Shown one piece after another: positions 1-8,292 of a stretch of 64,000 nt of DNA. The position numbers and the translations under genes were made by a program. The stretch lies in the NCBI GenBank assembly GCA_040754375.1, contig JBFMCT010000006.1, forward strand, positions 1 through 64,000. The letters are read 5' to 3'. The notes beneath the pieces were generated by a model, which worked only from the letters and a program-made list of their open reading frames with translations, was not told the DNA's origin and did not search any database. Within the stretch, counting starts at the first letter, position 1; each line of letters starts with the position of its first letter. Source of the stretch: Actinomycetota bacterium. GTDB taxonomy: Bacteria > Actinomycetota > Acidimicrobiia > Acidimicrobiales > AC-14.

Positions 1-119
1 TCGCCCACCTACGCAGCTACCTGTCCACCACCCGCAAGCACGACGTCCCCGCCATCGACGCCCTCACCCGGCTCTTCAAGGGCGATCCGTGGATGCCACC
101 CACGCCGCCAGCTACGTGA
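1..119 (+). CDS. 3' end of a transposase-like gene (partial)
   Basis: An open frame enters from the left edge (codons from base 3) and stops at TGA 117-119. The 38 readable residues run through RSYLSTTRKHD, DALTRLFKG and DPWMPP. This resembles the C-terminal tail of IS66-type transposases, but the match is from memory and the piece is too short to name a family with confidence. No terminal inverted repeat is visible in the 100 bases after it. It lies in the tRNA-Cys-linked element remnant, which suits a mobile gene. Confidence 0.35.
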   Translation, partial: AHLRSYLSTTRKHDVPAIDALTRLFKGDPWMPPTPPAT

Positions 120-221
120 ACACTTACCTCCGCCGTGTAGCGCTGCGGTGATCTCCCTGCCATACGGACATCCTCTCTACCAGCTCATACTGGTTCGCGT
201 GTCCGGGCTCCGGGGGTAGGT

Positions 222-806
222 TCATGCCGCCTGTCGGAACAGCGCGGAGCGCGCCAGGACCAGGTTGCGACGCCGGAACGGTTCAGGTGTGGTGGCCGCC
301 GCCTCGGCCCTCATCCTGGGGGTCCCCGGTGCTGCCCACTCCTCCTGCAGAGGCCCGACCGACCTCGTCCAGCGCGGTCGCGGAAGGCCGTGCTCTGCGG
401 CCAGCTCCTCAGCGAAGGCGGCGAGGAGGGCGTCGAAGGGCGTCCCGGTCCGGGCCGGCGGGTCGGCCAGGGCCCGTCCGAGCCGCTCAGGATGCTGGGC
501 GCCCCAGTCAGCGAAGCCGCGCAGGCGGGTCCAGTCGATCTTGAGCCTCCCGCCAACCTGCTCGACGGCGGTGGAGAGTGAGGCCAGCGTCGGCTCGGCG
601 TCGGCAGGCTCCAGCGCAAGGACCAGGCGGGACCCAGCGGCTTCGACGATGCGCTCGAGCATCCCGACCGTTGGGTCGACCTCCCCGGCCTCGATCCGCG
701 AGACTGTGGATGTCGGCACCGCTGCTCTCGAAGCCAGGGCGCGCCGAGACAAACCTGCCCGGTCGCGCGCCGCCTTCGCGAGTGTCGCGGCGAGCCCTTC
801 ATCCAT
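222..806 (-). CDS. XRE-family helix-turn-helix regulator (antitoxin-like)
   Basis: A 194-aa cytoplasmic DNA-binding protein. An N-terminal HTH (about residues 5-60) shows the Cro/C1 pattern: RAGLSRRALASRA, then VPTSTVSRIEAGEVDPT. The rest is an uncharacterised helical domain of about 130 residues. I chose the ATG at 806 over the TTG at 845 because a perfect palindrome lies just upstream of it (812-827), as expected for an autoregulator. Proteins of this shape often pair with a nucleotidyltransferase-type toxin, but no partner is present: the next sequence downstream is the transposase-like fragment, so a partner may have been lost. It sits beside a broken integrase, suggesting element cargo or an orphaned antitoxin. 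Confidence 0.75.
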   Translation of the reverse strand: MDEGLAATLAKAARDRAGLSRRALASRAAVPTSTVSRIEAGEVDPTVGMLERIVEAAGSRLVLALEPADAEPTLASLSTAVEQVGGRLKIDWTRLRGFADWGAQHPERLGRALADPPARTGTPFDALLAAFAEELAAEHGLPRPRWTRSVGPLQEEWAAPGTPRMRAEAAATTPEPFRRRNLVLARSALFRQAA

Positions 807-811
807 AAGGG

Positions 812-827
812 GTAGCGTAAACGCTAC
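812..827. promoter_or_regulatory. Palindromic operator of the XRE regulator
   Basis: GTAGCGT-AA-ACGCTAC is a perfect inverted repeat with 7-bp arms and a 2-bp centre, ending 5 bp upstream of the ATG at 806 of the minus-strand XRE gene. Position and symmetry suit a dimeric autorepressor site. The binding itself is inference. Confidence 0.6.
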
Positions 828-854
828 TACTACGGTCGACAACACCGGCGCGCG

Positions 855-1944
855 TCAGCTCGCGCTTCGCAGGCGCCGCACCTCCGCCAGCCGTGCTCCG
901 AAGCCAACGGCGATCGCCTCGTCCAGCTCCGGGAACAGGTGGCCGTAGCGGTCCAGCGTCACGTTGATCGAGGAGTGGCCCATGCGCACCTGGATGGCCT
1001 TCGGGTGGGCGCCCTCGGCGATGGCCAGGGCGACGCTCGTGTGCCTGAGGTCGTGGAACCGGCAGGTGAGACCAGCAGCGTCGAGCGCCGGCTTGAAGTA
1101 GTGCTGCCAGAAGCTCGATGAGATCAGCGGGTTCGGGAAACACGAGCGAGTCGAGGCCCGGCACGGTGAACCGCTCGACATGCTCGGCGAGAATCGCCGC
1201 CGTCTCCCGAGAGATCGTGATCGACCGGACGCCAGCCGCCGTCTTCGGCTCCTTGCGGAGCCACTCACCCGCCTCGAGCCGGATGTGCTGCTCGGTGACC
1301 CGCACCTTGCCGCGGTTGAGGTCGACCTTCGCCCGGCGGAGCCCGACCAGCTCGCTGCACCGCATGCCGCTGTCGACCGCCAGGTAGATCAGTGCCCGGT
1401 AGCGCTCGTTGATCGCCTCCGCGAGGTCGACTGCTTCCTCCCAGGTGAGGAAGACCATCTCCCTCTTCGGCACCCGTGGCGGCTGGACGCGGTCGCACGG
1501 GTTGGTCGGGATCTTCTCCTTCTCCACCGCGACCTGCAGCTCGCGGCGGAGCACCCGGTAATGGCGGTGGACCGACGACGGCGCGATGCCGGCGGCGATC
1601 TCGTCGTTGAGCCAGTTCTCGATCTCGTCCGCCGGTAGCCGTCCGATGCGGTACGAGCCGAACCTCGGCGGCACGTACCGGTTGAGGTCGCGGGCGTAGG
1701 TCTCCTGCGTCGACGGCGACAGCCGCCGGGCGAGCGACAGGAACTCCTCGGCCCAGGTGCCGAGCGCGACATCGGCTCCGGCCGGGTCGATCCACCGACC
1801 CCGCTCGATGTCGACCTGCATCTCGCGGATGAACCGCTCGGCGTCGGCCTTGCAGCTGAACCTCTCGGACCGCTGGCGCCCCAGCGGGTCCCGGTAGCGC
1901 GCGCGGTAGCGGCCGCTGCGCTTCTCGATGAACCCCATCTCCAT
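855..1944 (-). pseudogene. Tyrosine site-specific integrase, split by a one-base frameshift
   Basis: Read from the ATG at 1944, the protein has an AP2-like N-terminal arm (GRYRARYRDPLGRQR), a SAM-like core-binding domain (STQETYARDLNRY) and the first catalytic Arg region (SGMRCSELVGLRR). Near base 1135 the frame is lost. The other frame supplies the remaining catalytic parts: FHDLRHTS, MGHSSINVTLDRYGH with the nucleophilic Tyr, and a tail ending at 855. The break is at TTT-CCC-G: removing one C restores VFPNPLI. Without frameshifting, the first frame runs on as nonsense to 799 and lacks the H-R-H-Y residues. Its position next to the tRNA-Cys 3' end is typical of an integrase. It could be a decayed gene, a +1 recoding site or an assembly error. 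Confidence 0.85.
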
Positions 1945-2092
1945 CCTCCTGTCGATCCCGTGGGAGCGCCTTGAGAGCGCTGTGGGAGCGAAACCAGGGG
2001 TTGTGGGGGTATCCAGCGGTCACTGACCGGCCCTGCCGGACACACCGAAAACGTGGGCCTGACCTGGGGTTATACCAGATCAGGACCCCTGG

Positions 2093-2164
2093 AGGCGGCG
2101 GGGGGAATCGAACCCCCGTACAGGGCTTTGCAGGCCCTTGCCTGAACCACTCGGCCACGCCGCC
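2093..2164 (-). tRNA. tRNA-Cys (anticodon GCA)
   Basis: The minus strand folds as a cloverleaf: acceptor GGCGGCG paired with CGCCGCC, D arm from GCCGAGTGGTTCAGGC, anticodon loop CTGCAAA carrying GCA, and T arm GGGGG-TTCGATT-CCCCC. The discriminator is U at 2093. The 3' end points to the left, towards the broken integrase, so this gene is the likely attB site of the element remnant at 1-2092. CCA is not encoded. Confidence 0.95.
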
Positions 2165-2271
2165 AGGACGATCATCCTACCGGGGCCCGGGGGTCGCCCC
2201 CGGCAGGGCTCTCAGCTTTCTCCCGGGACGCGCCCAGCAATCGGCCAGGAGGATCGACCATCCTGGGGACC

Positions 2272-2991
2272 ATGACAGGCGAACACGAGCCCGCCCCTGA
2301 CCCTTCGATGTCCCGGCGGCGGTTGATCGGGGCCGGCGCGGGTGTGGCCGTGGCCGCTGTGCTGGCTGCCTGCAGCCGCGGTACCGGCGCGGGCACCGAG
2401 GCCGGAGGCCAGGCCCCGACCACGGGGGGCGCTCCCCCAACAGGCGACCGGCCGGTGACCACCGAGACCGCCGGAGGCCAGGCCTCGCCCACCACCTTGG
2501 CGCCGACGCCCGAGTGCGCCGACGCCGACGACCTGACGGTGGCCCAGACCGAAGGGCCGTACTTCACACCCAACTCCCCGGCCAAGACGAACCTCTACGC
2601 CGACGTGAACAGTGGGGCCCGGCTCGTCGTGACGGGTGCCGTCCTCACCACCAGTTGCCAACCGGTGGGCCGGGCCCTGGTCGATATGTGGCAGGCCGAC
2701 GGCGACGGCACCTACGACAACTCGGGCTACCGGCTGCGGGGCCACGCCTTCACCGACGCCCAGGGCCGTTACCGATTCGAGACGGTGGTGCCCGGCCTCT
2801 ACCCGGGGCGCACCCGGCACATCCACGTCAAGGTCCAGGCCCCCAACGGACCGGTCCTGACCACCCAGCTCTACTTCCCGGGGGACGCCCGCAACGCCTC
2901 GGACGGGATCTACAACCGGGCGTTGGAGATGACCATGAGCGACACGCCGGCGGGCCGCCAAGGCGAGTACGACTTCGTAGTCCGTACCTGA
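2272..2991 (+). CDS. Tat-exported lipoprotein, intradiol ring-cleavage dioxygenase family
   Basis: A 239-aa protein. The N-terminus has a twin-arginine signal (SRRRLIGAGAG) ending in a lipobox (LAAC at about residue 45), then a Thr/Pro/Gly-rich linker, so it should be anchored outside the membrane. The C-terminal domain matches the protocatechuate/catechol intradiol dioxygenase fold: TEGPYFTP, VDMWQADGDGTYD, GYRLRGHAFTDAQGRY, PGLYPGR and RHIHVKVQ. The Tyr and His residues at these places are the non-haem Fe(III) ligands in the family. Secreted members are common in actinobacteria and many lack a known substrate. It converges on dabA and is not part of that operon. Confidence 0.85.
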   Translation: MTGEHEPAPDPSMSRRRLIGAGAGVAVAAVLAACSRGTGAGTEAGGQAPTTGGAPPTGDRPVTTETAGGQASPTTLAPTPECADADDLTVAQTEGPYFTPNSPAKTNLYADVNSGARLVVTGAVLTTSCQPVGRALVDMWQADGDGTYDNSGYRLRGHAFTDAQGRYRFETVVPGLYPGRTRHIHVKVQAPNGPVLTTQLYFPGDARNASDGIYNRALEMTMSDTPAGRQGEYDFVVRT

Positions 2992-3013
2992 CCCGAACCC
3001 GGCCCGCGCCCGC

Positions 3014-5611
3014 TCATCGCACCTCCAGTGAGGCGCTGGTGTAGTCCACCGTGTCGTCCGCTGGGGCCCACGGCGCCCATGTCCCGGCCGGGCTACGGAC
3101 CGACCACTGCTCGTCCTCGCGCGATCGGGCGGCCACCGTGACCCACTGGCCGCCGATCAGGTCGACCAGCACCTGGTGGCGCCCGATGATGGCCTCGATG
3201 CGGTCGCGGGGCGCCTGGATGACGGCGAGCAGGCGAAGGGGTTCGTGCATACGCCGGTCCCCGACACCCACGGCCTGGGCCGGGAGGCCGACCTGGAGGT
3301 CGCCCCCCTCACCGAGGACGACGCCGATGCCGCCGACCGGGTTGTGAAGCGTCTTGTCCCCCGCGCCGAACTGATCGGGGTCGACCGACGAGAAGTAGTA
3401 CTGGGCGGATATCCACTGGGCCACGACGAGGGGCGCGGTGAGGATCGTCTCCAGGGCGGTCCCGTCGCCATCGGCCTCGGCGTCGTAGGAGTGCAGGAAG
3501 ACCCGGCACGCGAGGTCGAGCCCGGCCGTGATCGAGCGGGGGCCCACGACGAAGGCAGCGTTGCCCGCCAGCCCCCATTCCGGCCGCACCTGCGCCCAGT
3601 CGTGCCCGCGGGCCCGGACCTTCCCGGGCTCTCCCGGGAGCCGCCCGGCGCGCTCGCGGGCCAGCCGTGCGCCAGCAGTGGCCACGTCGCGCTCGAAAGC
3701 GGCCACTAGGGGCTCGTGGCTTTCCGGTACGGCCTGGCGGTCGAGAACGGACACCACGTCCGAGACGGTGTCATGCTGGGCGGCAACGAAGAGGGTGTCC
3801 TCGGGCACCACTATCCCGCCCTCGGCCAGGCCGGCACGGGCCCCGGGGTCGTTGAGGATGGCCGCGGCCATCCGGGCGCTGGGACCTCCGGGGGCGCCGC
3901 CGCACGCGCCACAGTCATAGGAGGACGCATGCGGGTTGTTGAGGTTGTAGCTGCCGTGCCCGCAGAGGACCACGAGCCGGGCGAACCGGGTCAGGCCCAT
4001 CGTCCGGATGATGCTCGTCGCGAACGACACCCGCTCTTCGACGGTCAAGCCGAGCCCGTCGCCGTCCTCCGCTTCGACGGCCGGTCGTGTCTGGGGAGGG
4101 GCGACCAGGCGGGCACTCATCGCTTTGAGGCGCCGCACCAGTCCCGGGGCCAGCGTTCTGGCCGCGGCTGCCGGGCCCATCACGTAACCCGCGGCCTCGG
4201 CCAGGGCGAACGGGCCACCCGGGCTGCCCTTGGCGGCGTGGAAGGCTTCGTGCCCTGCGCCGGCAGCTCGCTGGGCGGTCAGGTAGCCGAGAGCGCCGTC
4301 GGCCACCACAGGCTGCTCGGCGACCTCGTGGCGGGGTGTCAACAGCACCGGGCAACGCGGTTGGCTCAGCCTGGACCCTAGGGGCCGCCAGCGCACGGGT
4401 ACCCCGAAGAACCCGGCGAACCCGAGGGTGTCGTAGGGCCCGCAGGCCTGGAGGTGCCGGTGTAGCCCCTCTGAGCGCACGTCGATACAGAAGGCCACCT
4501 GCACGTCCGGTCGATCGGTCTGCGGGCCCGGCCCCGGTCGGCTCAATAGGCCCAGGAGACGGTCGCGGAAGTTGCCCTCCTGGGCATCGAGCCACATCGA
4601 GTTCCGTACCCGCGGGGGTACCTGCTCCAGCACGCCCCGCACCGCGGAGGTGACGAGCGGGTCGTCGGGCCGGCTACCCAGAGCGTCCAGCACGGCCGCC
4701 ACTCGGCGATCGCGGAGCCTCTCGTCCTCCAGCGCGGCGCTCTGCTGCGCTGCCGGTGGGGCGGCGGAGGCGCTGTGAGCCGCGGCGGCGGTCGCGGCCA
4801 CCTGGGCGGCGAGCAGGTCCACGAGGCGTAACCGGGGACGGTGGCTGTCGGGCGGCGCCCACTCGTCATGCCAGCGGGCGTACCCCGCCCAACCCGGGAG
4901 CCGCCCAAGGTGGTGGCGAAGGGCGTCGACTCGGTCTGGCCCCACGCCCAGCGTCTCGAGGGACACGTCGAGGGCCTCGACTGGTTGATCAGGTAGCCCC
5001 GCCAGCCAACCCATTCCCTCCGGGCCTGCGAGGCGCCGGAGCCGCCGGTCGTAGCTCGCCAGCTCCCGCCACGCACGGAAGAAGCCTCGATCACGGCCGG
5101 GCATGGGCCACGGGACGTGGGCCTCGTCGACGAAGACCGCGCACCACGCAGCCACCAACTCGCTGACCGCTCGGACGGTCTCGACGTCGGTGCGGCCGAG
5201 CCGATCGCGGCTGGCGTCACGGGGCTTGTCGTCGGGCCCCAACAGAAGGTCCAAACGGATGATCTCCACGGCATCGACCGTTCGATCGCCGATCTCGATG
5301 CCGGGCTGGGAGGCCAAGGTAGGGCCAGCCCCGACAATGGCGCGCCGCAGGTCCGCGTCGGAGACGGACCCGCGCTCGTAGGCCTCCCGGGACGCGGCCA
5401 TGGTCAGGTGGGTGCGTGCCCGCAACCACCGCCGGGCGACCGCCGTGGCGTCGTCGAACGAGAGGTGCTGCAGGCCGAGAAGGGGGTTGACCGCCACGAA
5501 GCTGGTCAACGGCCAGAGCGGCGCGACGATCTCGGCCGCCATCGAGATGTCAGCGAGTAGCTCGGCGTCGCGGGCCGATCGTCCGCGGTGGTCGTCGTTC
5601 CGGTCGTTCAT
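3014..5611 (-). CDS. dabA: DabA, inorganic-carbon pump subunit (DUF2309)
   Basis: An 865-aa soluble or peripheral subunit of the DAB inorganic-carbon pump. In characterised DabA the site resembles a beta-carbonic anhydrase, with zinc held by Cys, Asp, His and Cys. Those positions are visible: FCIDVRSE (Cys about 374, Asp 376), LCGHGS (His about 551) and YDCGACGG (Cys about 565). The family idea is one-way hydration of CO2 to bicarbonate, driven by ion flow through DabB. The start overlaps the dabB stop by 4 bp (ATGA at 5608-5611), so translation is coupled. It is the last gene of the cbb/cso operon, directly linking carbon uptake to the carboxysome. Confidence 0.95.
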   Translation of the reverse strand: MNDRNDDHRGRSARDAELLADISMAAEIVAPLWPLTSFVAVNPLLGLQHLSFDDATAVARRWLRARTHLTMAASREAYERGSVSDADLRRAIVGAGPTLASQPGIEIGDRTVDAVEIIRLDLLLGPDDKPRDASRDRLGRTDVETVRAVSELVAAWCAVFVDEAHVPWPMPGRDRGFFRAWRELASYDRRLRRLAGPEGMGWLAGLPDQPVEALDVSLETLGVGPDRVDALRHHLGRLPGWAGYARWHDEWAPPDSHRPRLRLVDLLAAQVAATAAAAHSASAAPPAAQQSAALEDERLRDRRVAAVLDALGSRPDDPLVTSAVRGVLEQVPPRVRNSMWLDAQEGNFRDRLLGLLSRPGPGPQTDRPDVQVAFCIDVRSEGLHRHLQACGPYDTLGFAGFFGVPVRWRPLGSRLSQPRCPVLLTPRHEVAEQPVVADGALGYLTAQRAAGAGHEAFHAAKGSPGGPFALAEAAGYVMGPAAAARTLAPGLVRRLKAMSARLVAPPQTRPAVEAEDGDGLGLTVEERVSFATSIIRTMGLTRFARLVVLCGHGSYNLNNPHASSYDCGACGGAPGGPSARMAAAILNDPGARAGLAEGGIVVPEDTLFVAAQHDTVSDVVSVLDRQAVPESHEPLVAAFERDVATAGARLARERAGRLPGEPGKVRARGHDWAQVRPEWGLAGNAAFVVGPRSITAGLDLACRVFLHSYDAEADGDGTALETILTAPLVVAQWISAQYYFSSVDPDQFGAGDKTLHNPVGGIGVVLGEGGDLQVGLPAQAVGVGDRRMHEPLRLLAVIQAPRDRIEAIIGRHQVLVDLIGGQWVTVAARSREDEQWSVRSPAGTWAPWAPADDTVDYTSASLEVR

Positions 5612-7278
5612 ATCGCTCGCGTCGATCGGACCGTCTCCACGCGGGGCTGAAGGTGGCGGGTCTCCGGCACCGGGGCGACCCCGGTCGAGCTACCGCGCGT
5701 CGTCAACGGGACGGCGACGGGGGCAGAGGTGAGCACGAGGGCGTATACCCGGCTGCGCAGCGCGCGCATCCGCTCCCCCGGGGCCAGCCAGAAGGCGGCC
5801 ACGACAACCGCGATCACCGCCAGGGTCGCCACCAGGAGAGCGGCGCTGACCGGTTCGGCGATGTCGGCCGGCAGCGCCGGGGCGACGAAGGTCTCCAAGG
5901 TCGTGAGCCCGCCGATGTAGGCGAACACACCGGCGGTGGCTCCGAGGGCGGCCGCTACCACTGCCCCCACGGGCCGGAACGGCGCCGAGCGCATCCACCC
6001 GTCGGCCGCCCGGGCTGCCGTTGCCCACGCGAACACCGTCACGAGCACGAACGCGGCTGTTGACATGTGCGGGTGGAAGGCGGCGTACGCGGCCCATAGG
6101 GCCAAGGCGGGAACGACCACCGCGACCGCCAGCCGGGGCCTGCGGGCGACGACCCGGGGGGCCGGGCGCTGGTGGTGACGGTGATGGGCGGCCACCGAGC
6201 CCCCGGCGGCCAGGAACAGCGCGGCCTTGTACATGCCGTGCCCGACGACGTGGAGCAACGCCGCCGCGAGCGCACCGATGGCCACCTGGACCGTCATGAA
6301 CCCCATCTGGCCGGCCGTCGACCAGGCCAGGTTGCCCTTCACGTCGCTGCGTACCAGCTTCACGGAGGTCGCGTAGCAGGCCGTGATCGCGCCCGCCGCG
6401 AAGGCGAGGTGCGTGGCCAGGGCCGACGACCCGAACACCGGGGCCAGCCTTACCAGCAGGACGCCGGCCCCGTTGACCACGCCCGCGTGGAGCAGCGCCG
6501 AAACCGGCGTGGGGGCGGCGATCGTGGATGGCAGCCACCGGTGCAGCGGCACGAGGGCGGACCGAGAGACGCTGGCGACCGCCAGAAGCACGGCGACCAC
6601 CGGCAAGACGCTCCAACCGAGCAACGGGATCGACTCGTTCGCCAGCTCGGTGGCAGCCCCGGCTGGTGAGCGGAGATCGACCTCGCCGGCGGACACGATG
6701 GCCAGCAGGGTGGCCAGCAGGAGCGCGCCGTCGCCCACCTGGAGGCTACGCCTGACCCGTTCGGCAGCACGGGGCGCCGGTTGCCAGGTGGCCCGGTGCG
6801 CCACCAGTTTCGCCAGGGCCGCGCCGGCCACGATCCACGAAGCACACAGCACGCCGAGAGTGGCCGCGAAGGCCACCGAGGTGGTCGCCGCAGTCAGGAG
6901 CGAGGCCAGCACGAAGAAGCGACGCCCTCGGAGGTCCCCCTGCATGTTGCGGCCGGCGAACGACTGCACGACCAGGCCGACGCCGGTGGTGAGCAGGCCG
7001 AGCACACTCGTGACCCGGCTCGCATGGAAACCGACGAGGGCGTCGCCGTCACTCCCCTCGACGACCGCCGCGAAAGGTCCGTCCACAGCCACGACGACGG
7101 CTACGGCGACCGCCACCGCGAAGGCGGCCGCGGCCGCCCCCACCGCCCACCGGCAGCTCCGCTCCCCGACCCTCGCCGTGGGGGTCGACCAGCCAACGGG
7201 GGTGGCGAGGGCTATTGCCCCGGCGGCGATGGCAGGCAGGGCCGGGACGAGGACCACCAATGCCTCGGTCAGAGTCAT
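5608..7278 (-). CDS. dabB: DabB, NuoL/MrpA-like membrane subunit of the Ci pump
   Basis: A 556-aa polytopic membrane protein with roughly 14 hydrophobic segments and the proton-conducting transporter domain of NuoL/NuoM/Mrp proteins: PLHRWLPSTIAAPTPVSALLHAG, followed by the conserved Lys/His-bearing helices (VKLVRSDVKGNLAWSTAGQMG, LHVVGHGMYKAALFLAAG). Next to dabA this defines the DAB system rather than respiratory complex I; no other nuo genes are nearby. It would use cation flow to energise DabA at the inner face of the membrane. It starts 15 bp after the NUDIX-domain gene and overlaps dabA by 4 bp. Confidence 0.93.
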   Translation of the reverse strand: MTLTEALVVLVPALPAIAAGAIALATPVGWSTPTARVGERSCRWAVGAAAAAFAVAVAVAVVVAVDGPFAAVVEGSDGDALVGFHASRVTSVLGLLTTGVGLVVQSFAGRNMQGDLRGRRFFVLASLLTAATTSVAFAATLGVLCASWIVAGAALAKLVAHRATWQPAPRAAERVRRSLQVGDGALLLATLLAIVSAGEVDLRSPAGAATELANESIPLLGWSVLPVVAVLLAVASVSRSALVPLHRWLPSTIAAPTPVSALLHAGVVNGAGVLLVRLAPVFGSSALATHLAFAAGAITACYATSVKLVRSDVKGNLAWSTAGQMGFMTVQVAIGALAAALLHVVGHGMYKAALFLAAGGSVAAHHRHHQRPAPRVVARRPRLAVAVVVPALALWAAYAAFHPHMSTAAFVLVTVFAWATAARAADGWMRSAPFRPVGAVVAAALGATAGVFAYIGGLTTLETFVAPALPADIAEPVSAALLVATLAVIAVVVAAFWLAPGERMRALRSRVYALVLTSAPVAVPLTTRGSSTGVAPVPETRHLQPRVETVRSTRAI

Positions 7279-7293
7279 CTGATGGCCCCTCGA

Positions 7294-8292
7294 TCAGCGC
7301 GTGGTCGCGTCGCCGCCCGGCCAGGGAAGGCGGGAGGCGTCGACTGCCACACCCAGCGCCCCCGCGTCACGTGCAGCGCGGACGTCGTCGGGCCCGAGGC
7401 CCCCTTGGGCGTACACGGGTACCGGGCTGGCTTCGACCAGCGCCCGCAGTCCGGGCCATCCCAGCGCCTGGTCGCCAGGGTGGGAAGGTGTGGGGAGAAC
7501 GGGCGACAGGAGCGCCACGTCGGCCCCGAGAGCTGCGGCCCGCCCGAGGTCGCCGGCGCTGTGAGCGGAAACGGCCCACAGGCGAGCCGGAGGCCGCTCC
7601 GTCATGCGAGCCAGGGCGGCGGCGGTGCTATGCACACCGCAGGCCCCTGCCTGCCGGGCCTCGAGTGCCGTCCCCGACAGGAGCAGGCGCAGGTCGGTCC
7701 CCCGCCGGAGCTGGCGCAGCCGGCGGGTGAGCTGGACCCGCTGGGCGGGAGCGAGCTCCGGTGCCCGGACTATCACCAAGCGCACACCTCTGGCCGCCAG
7801 CGACGGGATCGTGGCCAGCGTCTCTTCCAATGCGCCCGGCGCCCGGGCGACACGGGCGACGGCCACCAGGTCGGGGAGCGCCAACGTGGTGAGGGCGAGC
7901 TCGTTGCTGGGCAGCAACGGCCCGACCGTGGGGCGCCCCGGGTCCACCCAGGCCAGCCGTTGGCCTTCCCTGCCGCGGGGCTCACCTGACCACCGGCACA
8001 CGTGGAACCAGTGCAATCGCACCCGTTTAGCCGGGAAGTCGTGCTCGTACACCCTCCACGGCGCAAGTTCGAGGGCCTGGACGCCGACCTCCTCGAGCAG
8101 CTCGCGAGCCGCGGCCTGGGCCGCGCTCTCGCCGGGGTCGACTTGGCCCCCGGGCAGCTCCCAGAAGCCGGCCGCGTCCTTGCCGGGCTTACGCTCGGCC
8201 AGCAACACGCGCCCGTCCGGAGCTCGGAGAACGCCGACCGCGACGTCGACCACGGGACGACCGACTAGCGGTCGGCGGCGGCAGGGCAGCAT
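7294..8292 (-). CDS. NUDIX hydrolase fused to a ThiE/TenI-like domain
   Basis: A 332-aa two-domain protein. The N-terminal half is a MutT-type NUDIX hydrolase with a complete Nudix box (GGQVDPGESAAQAAAREL, then LEEVG). The C-terminal half looks like thiamine-phosphate synthase/TenI: LWAVSAHSAGDLGRAAALGAD, LLSPVLPTPSHPG, GWPGLRALVEAS, PVYAQGGLGPDDVRAARDAGA. This architecture is known for MutT-ThiE-like proteins in proteobacteria. The ATG at 8292 overlaps the upstream stop as TGATG, which favours it over the GTG at 8304. Its substrate is unknown. Co-transcription with RuBisCO and shell genes suggests clean-up of a phosphorylated by-product or cofactor, but that is inference. Confidence 0.85.
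   Translation of the reverse strand: MLPCRRRPLVGRPVVDVAVGVLRAPDGRVLLAERKPGKDAAGFWELPGGQVDPGESAAQAAARELLEEVGVQALELAPWRVYEHDFPAKRVRLHWFHVCRWSGEPRGREGQRLAWVDPGRPTVGPLLPSNELALTTLALPDLVAVARVARAPGALEETLATIPSLAARGVRLVIVRAPELAPAQRVQLTRRLRQLRRGTDLRLLLSGTALEARQAGACGVHSTAAALARMTERPPARLWAVSAHSAGDLGRAAALGADVALLSPVLPTPSHPGDQALGWPGLRALVEASPVPVYAQGGLGPDDVRAARDAGALGVAVDASRLPWPGGDATTR

Noticed and set aside
5608-7278. dabB as part of a complex I or Mrp antiporter operon
   Set aside because: No other nuo or mrp genes nearby, and it overlaps dabA directly, so the DAB assignment is stronger.
6781-7989. Plus-strand open frame across dabB and the NUDIX gene
   Set aside because: Covers two well-supported minus-strand genes in antisense; Gly/Arg-rich without domains.
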